Origin: Flavobacterium sp.
GTDB lineage: Bacteria > Bacteroidota > Bacteroidia > Flavobacteriales > Flavobacteriaceae
Direction: 5' to 3'
NCBI RefSeq assembly: GCF_017744675.1
Contig: NZ_JAGIAV010000004.1
Span: 1,429,033-1,493,032 of the forward strand
DNA length: 64,000 nt
Part shown: piece by piece, positions 57,400 to 64,000 of the stretch
Layout: the number at the start of each line of letters is the position of its first letter
How positions within the stretch are numbered: the stretch's first letter is position 1
Notes under the pieces: model-generated
What the model was told of the DNA's origin: nothing
Seen by the model: the letters and a program-made list of their open reading frames with translations, nothing else
The model's database searches: none
Translations under genes and position numbers: made by a program

Positions 57400-58338
57400 A
57401 TGTTAAAACTATATTCCCGATTAGCTATCGTAGTGTTTTTAGTCACGAGCTGTGCTTCAAAAAAAGTAAAATATGAAGACTATGTTTTTAAAACCCGAAG
57501 CGAAGAAGTAAAATACCAAACAGCTTACGATAAAGCTTTAAAACTTTGGAATATTCCCTATACTGAAGAAGATGTAAAAACAAGTTTTGGAACCGCACAC
57601 GTTGTAATTGCAGGTCCAAAAAACGGAAAAGCTCTAGTTTTACTCCACGGAATGGACGCGAGTTCTACCATGTGGTATCCTAATATTAAACCATTAAGCC
57701 AAAATCACCGTATTTACGCGATCGATTTTATCATGGAACCCAACAAATCCAATCTAACTGCAAAACCACTTTCATCAGAAGAAATCGTTGTTTTTTACAA
57801 TGAAATTTTCGATCATTATAAATTAAAGAAATTTGACATAATTGGTGCTTCACGAGGTGGATGGATTGCTACATTGCTAGCGATTCAAAAACCAAATTCT
57901 ATTGATAAAATTGTTTTACTCAGTCCTGCACAAACTTTCAAATTTATAGATAAAGTCAGAAAAACAACTTCGGCTTTGATGTTGAAACTTTTTCCAAGCG
58001 AAAAGAAATTTACCAAAACATTATCAACTTTTTCAACTCACCCAGAAAACATAAGCCGTATTTATAAAAGACAGTTTTATTTAGCCAATAAATATGCAAA
58101 ATCCAATTCCAGCATGTTAAAAATGCTTCCGTTTTCAAACAAAGAATTAGAATCCATCCAAAATCCTGTTTTAGTTTTAATTGGAGATAAAGATGTAATC
58201 AATTCAGAAGAAAGTCTGGAAACAGCGCAAAAACATTTACCCAACAGTAAAACCAAAATCGTAAAAGATGCAGGTCATTTTCTAACTATCGATCAGCCTA
58301 AAATTGTAAATGACGCCATTATTAATTTTTTAGATTAA
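57400..58338 (+). CDS. Alpha/beta hydrolase lipoprotein
   Basis: A 312-residue hydrolase anchored by a lipid: FLVTSC lipobox (Cys 18). The core has LVLLHGMDASSTMWYPNI (oxyanion region), DIIGASRGGWIATLLAI with the nucleophile in GASRGG, LVLIGDKDVINSEE with the acid, and the histidine in DAGHFLTIDQPK. An 85-residue N-terminal part precedes the fold. Enzymes of this kind are esterases or C-C hydrolases. The ATG at 57400 gives a good signal; the TTG at 57385 adds five residues and is less likely. Confidence 0.85.
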   Translation: MLKLYSRLAIVVFLVTSCASKKVKYEDYVFKTRSEEVKYQTAYDKALKLWNIPYTEEDVKTSFGTAHVVIAGPKNGKALVLLHGMDASSTMWYPNIKPLSQNHRIYAIDFIMEPNKSNLTAKPLSSEEIVVFYNEIFDHYKLKKFDIIGASRGGWIATLLAIQKPNSIDKIVLLSPAQTFKFIDKVRKTTSALMLKLFPSEKKFTKTLSTFSTHPENISRIYKRQFYLANKYAKSNSSMLKMLPFSNKELESIQNPVLVLIGDKDVINSEESLETAQKHLPNSKTKIVKDAGHFLTIDQPKIVNDAIINFLD

Positions 58339-58494
58339 GTTTTTTTACGCCACGAATTACGCGAATTTCTACGAATTTGTATTTGACTAGGAAACTAAAA
58401 ATTAGTGCAAATTAGTACAATTCGGAACAGACTTTAAACGGCTTAGTTACACAAACTTCGTATCTTTACAAAACCAAATTTTCAGTATACGCAA

Positions 58495-60486
58495 ATGAAA
58501 TTTCAAGTTTCCTCAGAATATAGTCCAAAAGGAGATCAGCCGCAAGCCATACAAAAATTGGCTCAAGGTGTGGTCGACGGAGATAAATACCAAACTTTAT
58601 TGGGAGTTACAGGCTCGGGAAAAACCTTTACCGTTGCCAATGTTATTCAGGAAGTGCAAAGGCCTACTTTGGTTTTGGCTCACAATAAAACGTTGGCCGC
58701 ACAATTGTATTCAGAGTTCAAGCAATTCTTTCCTAATAATGCTGTTGAGTACTTCGTTTCGTACTACGACTATTATCAGCCGGAAGCTTTTATGCCTGTG
58801 ACTGGAGTATTTATTGAAAAAGATTTATCTATAAATGAAGAACTAGAAAAAATGCGTTTAAGCACCACTTCTTCCCTACTTTCAGGAAGACGTGACGTTT
58901 TGGTTGTGGCATCAGTTTCTTGTTTATACGGTATCGGAAATCCTGTCGAATTTCAGAAAAACGTAATCGAAATTAAAAGAGACCAAGTTATTTCGAGAAC
59001 CAAATTATTGCATAGTTTAGTTCAGAGTTTATACGCAAGAACAGAAGCCGATTTTAATCCTGGAACTTTCAGAATTAAAGGAGATACTGTAGAAGTTTAT
59101 CCAAGTTATGCTGACGATGCGTACAGAATTCACTTTTTTGGAGATGAGATTGAAGAGATTGAAGCGTTTGATGCCAAAACTTCTCAGGTAATAGAAAAAT
59201 TTCAACGTTTAACTATTTATCCTGCTAATATGTTTGTGACTTCTCCTGAAGTTTTACAAGGTGCAATCTGGCAGATTCAGCAAGATTTGGTAAAACAGGT
59301 TGATTATTTCAAAGAAATCGGAAAACATCTGGAAGCAAAACGTTTGGAAGAGAGAACCAATTTCGATTTAGAGATGATTCGCGAATTAGGGTATTGTTCT
59401 GGAATCGAGAATTACTCCAGATACCTTGACGGACGTGAAGCTGGAACAAGACCTTTCTGTTTGTTAGATTATTTCCCGAGTGATTATTTAATGGTTGTTG
59501 ACGAAAGTCACGTAACTGTTTCTCAGGTTCATGCCATGTACGGAGGTGACCGAAGCCGAAAAGAAAACTTGGTAGAATATGGTTTCCGTTTGCCTGCAGC
59601 AATGGATAACCGACCTTTAAAATTTGAAGAATTTGAGGCGTTGCAAAATCAAGTAATTTATGTCTCTGCAACTCCTGCCGATTACGAATTGCAGAAATCG
59701 GACGGTATTTATGTTGAGCAGATCATTCGTCCAACTGGATTATTAGATCCTGAAATTGAAGTTCGCCCAAGTTTAAATCAGATTGATGATTTGATCGAAG
59801 AAATTCAGATTCGTTGCGAACTGGACGAAAGAGTTTTGGTTACGACTCTAACCAAAAGAATGGCCGAAGAATTGGCTAAATACTTAACGAAAGTAAACAT
59901 TCGATGCCGTTACATCCATTCTGAAGTCGATACTTTAGAACGTATCGAAATCATGCAGGATTTGCGAAAAGGACTTTTCGATGTTTTGATTGGAGTAAAT
60001 TTGCTTCGTGAAGGTCTCGATTTACCAGAAGTTTCGCTTGTTGCTATTTTGGATGCTGATAAAGAAGGTTTCTTGCGTAATCACAGATCTTTAACACAGA
60101 CTATTGGTCGTGCGGCGAGAAACTTAAATGGTAAAGCGATTATGTATGCTGATAAAATCACGGCGAGTATGCAACGAACAATTGACGAAACCAATTACAG
60201 AAGAACAAAACAGATTAATTTCAACGTAGAAAACAACATAACTCCTCAGGCTTTAAACAAGAAAATCGAAAGCGCGTTTACCAAAAATCCTTTGGTAGAA
60301 TACGAATTGGGACACCCAATTCCAGTAGCTGCTGAGCCAGAAACGGCTTATCTGTCTAAAACGGAATTGGAGAAAATGATTCGCGAAAAGCGCAAAACAA
60401 TGGAAAAAGCAGCGAAAGAATTAGATTTCCTTCAAGCGGCTAAACTTCGCGACGAAATTAAAAAACTGCAGGAACAGCTTCCTTAA
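58495..60486 (+). CDS. uvrB: Excinuclease ABC subunit B
   Basis: The damage-verifying helicase-like subunit of nucleotide excision repair. The 663-residue length is normal. FQVSSEYSPKGDQPQAIQKL starts the protein, Walker A is LLGVTGSGKTFTVANVI, the beta-hairpin that clamps DNA is EYFVSYYDYYQPEAF, helicase motifs include VVDESHVTVSQ and YVSATPADYEL, and TQTIGRAARNLNGKAIMYAD is motif VI. The C-terminal UVR domain that binds UvrA/UvrC is MEKAAKELDFLQAAKLRDEIKKL. TATCTTTA (58461-58468), one base off the consensus, may be its promoter. The stop codon overlaps that of the convergent TerB-like gene. Confidence 0.98.
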   Translation: MKFQVSSEYSPKGDQPQAIQKLAQGVVDGDKYQTLLGVTGSGKTFTVANVIQEVQRPTLVLAHNKTLAAQLYSEFKQFFPNNAVEYFVSYYDYYQPEAFMPVTGVFIEKDLSINEELEKMRLSTTSSLLSGRRDVLVVASVSCLYGIGNPVEFQKNVIEIKRDQVISRTKLLHSLVQSLYARTEADFNPGTFRIKGDTVEVYPSYADDAYRIHFFGDEIEEIEAFDAKTSQVIEKFQRLTIYPANMFVTSPEVLQGAIWQIQQDLVKQVDYFKEIGKHLEAKRLEERTNFDLEMIRELGYCSGIENYSRYLDGREAGTRPFCLLDYFPSDYLMVVDESHVTVSQVHAMYGGDRSRKENLVEYGFRLPAAMDNRPLKFEEFEALQNQVIYVSATPADYELQKSDGIYVEQIIRPTGLLDPEIEVRPSLNQIDDLIEEIQIRCELDERVLVTTLTKRMAEELAKYLTKVNIRCRYIHSEVDTLERIEIMQDLRKGLFDVLIGVNLLREGLDLPEVSLVAILDADKEGFLRNHRSLTQTIGRAARNLNGKAIMYADKITASMQRTIDETNYRRTKQINFNVENNITPQALNKKIESAFTKNPLVEYELGHPIPVAAEPETAYLSKTELEKMIREKRKTMEKAAKELDFLQAAKLRDEIKKLQEQLP

Positions 60487-60884
60487 TTATGCTGTTCCTG
60501 AAAAATCTCTAGTAATACAATCGGATTAATTACCGTATTGGGTGCTTTTTTCATCATTGCTAAAACACGTTTTACTGCCGACAGATTTAATCCCATTTCT
60601 AAAGCAATCTGCTGAATAGCATTGTGTTCTCTTTCGTGCAAAACACCATCGCAATGCATTAGTAATGCCAATCTGTAAAATTGATTTATCCTTTGCAATT
60701 CTGATTTTATTGGAATTGTTTCGGTTTCTTGATGAAATAAATCCTGAAATTCTTCTTCCCTAATACTCAATTCCAAAGCTACAAGTCTTAAAAAATCAAG
60801 TTCACGTTTGTGCAAATGTCCATCTACAGTGGCGAACATAATCATTTCTAAAAGTAAACTTCTTTTTTCTGCTTCTGTATTCAT
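60483..60884 (-). CDS. TerB-like protein
   Basis: A 133-residue all-helical protein with the TerB pattern: LLLEMIMFATVDGHLHKRELDFLRLVALEL and its repeat ALLMHCDGVLHEREHNAIQQIALEMGL. Each half has the acidic D-G-x-L-H-x-R-E motif that in TerB coordinates metal. TerB is named from tellurite resistance, but isolated homologues are widespread with unknown function. Its stop overlaps the uvrB stop (TTAA). The ATG at 60884 is chosen over the TTG at 60887. Confidence 0.8.
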   Translation of the reverse strand: MNTEAEKRSLLLEMIMFATVDGHLHKRELDFLRLVALELSIREEEFQDLFHQETETIPIKSELQRINQFYRLALLMHCDGVLHEREHNAIQQIALEMGLNLSAVKRVLAMMKKAPNTVINPIVLLEIFQEQHN

Positions 60885-60941
60885 CAATTTATTATTTTTA
60901 GCTAAAATATTGCTTTTAAATAAAAATACAAAACACGAATA

Positions 60942-61739
60942 ATGAAGAAGATTTTCTTGGCAGTTTTACTTCTATTTACTTTTATTGCAAAGGCTCAAAG
61001 CACAGCTTCAAAAAACGTTTCTACTTTTACAATTGAAGCTCCGCAACTCAATACCACAAAGAAAATCTGGATTTATCTTCCCGAAAATTATTCCAAAGAC
61101 ATAAAGAAAAAATACAACGTTATTTATATGCATGATGCTCAGAATTTGTTTGATGCCAAAACTTCTTATTCTGGCGAATGGAATGTAGACGAAAAATTAG
61201 ACAGCTTAAAAGCTCCTGTAATTGTAGTAGGAATCGAACATGGAAATGAAAAACGAATTGAGGAATTGACTCCTTTCAAAAATGAAAAATATGGTGGAGG
61301 AAATGCGGATAACTACTTAGAATTTATTGTAAAAACTCTAAAACCGTACATTGACAAAAATTATAGAACGAAAACAAAAGCTAAAAACACCATTCTTTTC
61401 GGAAGTTCACTTGGCGGTTTGGTTTCGTATTATGGTGCTTTAAAATATCCTGATGTTTTTGCTAAGGCAGGCGTTTTTTCTCCATCTTTTTGGTTTTCTA
61501 ATGACATTTATACTTTCACCGAAAAACAGTCCAAAATCAAGACTAAAATCTATTTTCTGTGTGGCGATAAAGAAAGTGATGATATGGTAAACGATTTAAC
61601 CAAAATGAAACGTTTATTAGATACCAAACGCTGCTATTGTCTCCATTTGGATAAGACAAAAATTGTAAAAGGCGGAGAACACAATGAGAAATTGTGGCGT
61701 GACAACTTTGTCGAAGCGTTGATTTGGTTAGGCTATTAA
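60942..61739 (+). CDS. Exported esterase (esterase D / Fes-like alpha/beta hydrolase)
   Basis: A 265-residue hydrolase with a signal peptide (MKKIFLAVLLLFTFIAKAQ). FTIEAPQLNTTKKIWIYLPENYSK and YNVIYMHDAQNLFDAKTSYSGEWNVDEKL are the opening of the esterase D/IroE-like group, ILFGSSLGGLVSYYGALKYPDVF holds the nucleophilic serine, YFLCGDKESDDMVND the acid, and KGGEHNEKLWRDNF the histidine. The enzyme likely hydrolyses carboxylic esters in the periplasm or outside. It is upstream of the dipeptide epimerase gene (28 bases), but function need not be linked. Confidence 0.85.
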   Translation: MKKIFLAVLLLFTFIAKAQSTASKNVSTFTIEAPQLNTTKKIWIYLPENYSKDIKKKYNVIYMHDAQNLFDAKTSYSGEWNVDEKLDSLKAPVIVVGIEHGNEKRIEELTPFKNEKYGGGNADNYLEFIVKTLKPYIDKNYRTKTKAKNTILFGSSLGGLVSYYGALKYPDVFAKAGVFSPSFWFSNDIYTFTEKQSKIKTKIYFLCGDKESDDMVNDLTKMKRLLDTKRCYCLHLDKTKIVKGGEHNEKLWRDNFVEALIWLGY

Positions 61740-61767
61740 TTAAAAAATAAAAAAATACTCCTGTAAA

Positions 61768-62778
61768 ATGAAACTTATTTTAAGAGAATACAATCTCAAA
61801 CTAAAGCACACTTTCACGATTTCGAGAGAATCTATTGATGTACAGCCTTCACTGATTGTAGAATTGCAAAGCGATGGTTTTTCTGGTTTTGGAGAAGCAA
61901 CTTCAAATCCGTATTACCATATTACAGTTCCGATGATGATTGCCGATTTGGAAAAAATTAGATCGATTATTGAAATTACAGAAGACGAAACTCCAGAAGC
62001 ATTTTGGTCTAAAATTCATCCGTATTTGAAAGACGATATGTTTGCTTTGTGCGCTTTAGATTTGGCTTATAACGATTTGTATGCTCGTAAAAAAGGCAAG
62101 AAATTATACGAATTATGGAATTACAAAACCGATCATAATCCGCTAACCGATTACACAATTGGAATTGATACGATTGAGAAAATGGTTTTTAAAATGCAAG
62201 AACTGCCTTGGCCGATTTACAAAATTAAATTGGGCACAAAGGAAGATATTGCCATTGTAAAAGAGTTGAGAAAACATACCAATGCCATTTTTAGAATTGA
62301 CGCCAACTGCGGATGGACGGTTGACGAAACTATAAATAATGCAGTTGAATTAAAGAAACTTGGCGTTGAATTTCTAGAACAGCCAATGAAAGCTGATAAT
62401 TGGGAAGGACATAAAGAAGTTTTCAAACATTCTGTACTTCCAGTAATTGCTGACGAAAGCTGTATTATTGAAGAAGATGTAGCAAAATGTTTCAATCATT
62501 TTCATGGTGTGAATGTAAAACTGGTAAAATGCGGTGGACTCACTCCAGGAAAACGTATGATTGAAGAAGCTAAAAAATTAGGCTTAAGAACAATGGTAGG
62601 CTGCATGACCGAATCTACTGTTGGAATTTCGGCAATAGCTCATTTATTACCACAATTGGATTATGTTGATATGGATGGCGCATTGCTTTTGGCCGAAGAT
62701 ATTGCAACAGGTGTAACAATTGAAGACGGTATTATCAATTACTCCAATCTTAACGGAACCGGAGTTACATTGCTGTAA
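61768..62778 (+). CDS. ycjG: L-Ala-D/L-Glu dipeptide epimerase
   Basis: An enolase-superfamily enzyme of 336 residues that epimerises L-Ala-D-Glu (from peptidoglycan) to L-Ala-L-Glu, allowing murein peptides to be used as nutrients. The KxK motif is YKIKLGTKED, metal ligands lie in RIDANCGWTVDE, FLEQPMKADN and IADESC, the second catalytic lysine in VNVKLVKCGGL, and the MxDMDGALLLAED segment is the DxDG motif that contacts the dipeptide amino end. The substrate assignment is by analogy with YcjG/YkfB. A PLP enzyme gene follows one base later, so the two are coupled. Confidence 0.85.
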   Translation: MKLILREYNLKLKHTFTISRESIDVQPSLIVELQSDGFSGFGEATSNPYYHITVPMMIADLEKIRSIIEITEDETPEAFWSKIHPYLKDDMFALCALDLAYNDLYARKKGKKLYELWNYKTDHNPLTDYTIGIDTIEKMVFKMQELPWPIYKIKLGTKEDIAIVKELRKHTNAIFRIDANCGWTVDETINNAVELKKLGVEFLEQPMKADNWEGHKEVFKHSVLPVIADESCIIEEDVAKCFNHFHGVNVKLVKCGGLTPGKRMIEEAKKLGLRTMVGCMTESTVGISAIAHLLPQLDYVDMDGALLLAEDIATGVTIEDGIINYSNLNGTGVTLL

Positions 62779-62779
62779 A

Positions 62780-63814
62780 ATGATAGTCGAAAAATTTCCA
62801 GATAGAATCATTGAAATCGACCAAAAACAGTATTTGTATTTTGGAGGAACTGCTTATTTGGGTCTTCCGACAAACCAAAAATTTCAAGATTTGGTCGTTC
62901 AGAACATTTTGAAATGGGGAACCACTTACGGAAGTTCGAGAACTGCAAACATTAAATTAAGCGCTTACACTGCTGGGGAAAAGTTTTTAGCTCAACATAT
63001 TGGCTCAGAAGATACTGTGACGGTTTCTTCTGGTATGCTCGCTGGAAAATTAGTTTTAGAAAAACTGAAAAAGCAAACCGATTGTTTTTTTCATTTGAAT
63101 GAAATTCACTCGGCTATTCAAATTGAAAATAGCTTTCCTTTTTTTATAAATGAAAAATTGAATGATCGTTTGCTGGATTCAAAACCAGAAAAAATAACGA
63201 TTTTGACTGATGGCGTTCCTTCTTTCCAAACCAAACCTGCTGATTTGTCTTTTTTAAAACAGATTTCAAATCAAAAGGAAATTACTTTAGTTGTTGATGA
63301 ATCGCATTCGTTAGGAATTATTGGCCAAAATGGTTCTGGAATTTATTCCTCAATTGATTTTCCAATCAAAAGAAAAATCTTGGTTTCATCTCTAGGAAAA
63401 GCTTTCGGATTAACTGGTGGAGTAATTGCATCAGATTCTGAATTTGTAAAAGAATTAAAAGAATTAGAAACTTTTACAAGCGCAGCAGGAATGAATCCAG
63501 CTTTTGTGCAAACACTTTCTGATGCTTCAGAAATTTACAAAAGGCAGCATCAAAAACTTTTGGATAATCTAAACTATATCGATTCGATTTTAATTAAAAA
63601 TGAAAACGTTAAGTTCAGCAAATATTATCCTTTAATTTATTTATTGCCAAAAGAATTGGTTAACACCTTAAAAAACGAAAATATAGTTATTGCTAGTTTT
63701 AAATATACTAAAGAAGCCGAACCGTTGAATCGCATTGTGATTACAGCAAATCATACCAAAGAAGATTTGGATAAATTGGTCGGCGTTTTAAATGATTTTA
63801 ATTCTCAATTTTAA
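62780..63814 (+). CDS. PLP-dependent aminotransferase/AONS-like enzyme
   Basis: A 344-residue fold-type I PLP enzyme of the alpha-oxoamine synthase (8-amino-7-oxononanoate synthase-like) group. YLYFGGTAYLGLPTNQKFQDL begins the protein, GTTYGSSRTANIKLSAYTAGE and HLNEIHSAIQIEN follow, then VVDESHSLGIIGQNGSG with the PLP Asp and His, and SSLGKAFGLTGGVIASD with the Schiff-base lysine. It is shorter than BioF. It starts one base after the dipeptide epimerase stop, so it could act on peptides or amino acids from that pathway; no reaction is established. The frame to 62720 is not used because it overlaps the epimerase gene. Confidence 0.8.
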   Translation: MIVEKFPDRIIEIDQKQYLYFGGTAYLGLPTNQKFQDLVVQNILKWGTTYGSSRTANIKLSAYTAGEKFLAQHIGSEDTVTVSSGMLAGKLVLEKLKKQTDCFFHLNEIHSAIQIENSFPFFINEKLNDRLLDSKPEKITILTDGVPSFQTKPADLSFLKQISNQKEITLVVDESHSLGIIGQNGSGIYSSIDFPIKRKILVSSLGKAFGLTGGVIASDSEFVKELKELETFTSAAGMNPAFVQTLSDASEIYKRQHQKLLDNLNYIDSILIKNENVKFSKYYPLIYLLPKELVNTLKNENIVIASFKYTKEAEPLNRIVITANHTKEDLDKLVGVLNDFNSQF

Positions 63815-63828
63815 TCATTTTAAAAAAC

Positions 63829-63836
63829 TACCTTTG
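63829..63836 (+). promoter_or_regulatory. Promoter -7 box of the last gene
   Basis: TACCTTTG matches TAnnTTTG and lies 76 bases before the ATG at 63913. The intervening leader contains AACTTGAAAC phrase repeats. Confidence 0.55.
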
Positions 63837-63912
63837 TAAAAAATAAGTAATGGGTTTTAACTTCAAGTAAAGATTGGAAAAACTTGAAACAAAAAAACGG
63901 GAAACAAAAAAT

Positions 63913-64000
63913 ATGACAAATAACGATATACTTAAAAAACTTCGCGTGGCTTTAATGCTCCGTGATGACCAAATAGTTGAGATTTTAGAATTAGTAGATT
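63913..64000 (+). CDS. DUF1456 (YehS-like) protein, N-terminal part
   Basis: An open frame begins at the ATG at 63913 and leaves the window. Its 29 residues, MTNNDILKKLRVALMLRDDQIVEILELVD, match the first helix pair of the DUF1456 repeat found in YehS of E. coli, a cytoplasmic protein of unknown function. The start is supported by a TACCTTTG box upstream. Only the beginning is visible, so length and integrity cannot be judged. Confidence 0.8.
   Translation, partial: MTNNDILKKLRVALMLRDDQIVEILELVD

Noticed and set aside
1..64000. tRNA, rRNA or prophage genes
   Set aside because: No cloverleaf, rRNA motif, integrase or phage structural gene was seen; the only mobile gene is the HUH transposase.

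Overview
The window is an AT-rich chromosomal segment of a flavobacterium, most likely Flavobacterium itself (F. johnsoniae-like). The evidence is the Bacteroidetes -7 promoter box TAnnTTTG in front of many genes, the near absence of purine-rich ribosome binding sites, Bacteroidetes-type families (a TonB receptor with a DUF4249 lipoprotein, a DUF5723-like barrel, DUF6515, SatD with DUF3307, a PUR/DUF3276 protein, monomeric isocitrate dehydrogenase, leucine dehydrogenase, a cyclophilin-FKBP fusion) and many lipoproteins. No rRNA, tRNA, prophage or CRISPR array was seen. The only mobile-type gene is one small HUH (Y1) transposase.

Layout. 1-5.9 kb: end of a TrmH-type RNA methylase, the (p)ppGpp synthetase/hydrolase, a frameshifted conserved gene, a Fur-type regulator, purA and a NUDIX hydrolase. 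6.0-9.4 kb: a hexameric tyrosine-coordinated heme protein, a lipoprotein L,D-transpeptidase, and a TetR regulator next to a TetX-like flavin monooxygenase. 9.5-17.2 kb: guaB with an orphan partner, a lipoprotein/beta-barrel pair, HMG-CoA lyase, the satD-DUF3307 operon behind three evenly spaced operator-like sites, and pyrD. 17.6-23.7 kb: a sulfatase cluster (arylsulfatase, OprO/P-type porin, DUF6515 protein, formylglycine-generating enzyme). 23.8-31.0 kb: pepT, a DUF1801 protein, yajC, nusB, leucine dehydrogenase, an ABC exporter and a PUR-domain protein. 31.2-36.9 kb: alpha/beta hydrolases, csaA, a thioredoxin-like protein, a candidate structured leader or small RNA, a GreA/Rnk-type protein, a cytochrome c lipoprotein and the dual-family immunophilin. 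37-43.1 kb: an MFS exporter, a cupin, an amino-acid racemase, an archaemetzincin lipoprotein, a Tat-exported sugar isomerase-like protein, an FMN reductase and the transposase with its nested palindromic repeats. 43.3-47.0 kb: trmD, rplS, monomeric icd. 47.1-54.9 kb: an AraC regulator divergent from an MGT-type glycosyltransferase, TonB receptor plus DUF4249, GyrI-like, DinB-like, exported RidA and thiamine pyrophosphokinase. 54.9-64 kb: an orphan gene, rlmF, a second nested repeat cluster, a YgjV-like protein, a lipoprotein hydrolase, uvrB, a TerB-like protein, an esterase, dipeptide epimerase with an AONS-like PLP enzyme, and the start of a DUF1456 gene.

Functional links. The arylsulfatase (Cys-Ser-Pro-Thr-Arg) needs the formylglycine-generating enzyme encoded three genes downstream, and the porin between them could admit sulfate esters. 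SatD looks like a class III cyclase-type domain fused to an HTH, is translationally coupled to a multi-pass membrane protein, and sits behind three ATTAC-N8-GTAAT sites at exact 28-bp intervals; this is the best candidate for an uncharacterised signalling system here. The transposase and two clusters of REP-like hairpins, each cluster a nested quasi-palindrome around one centre, look like a REPIN/RAYT system. Promoter boxes place several start codons downstream of the longest open frame (fur, trmD, icd, thiamine pyrophosphokinase, rlmF, nusB).
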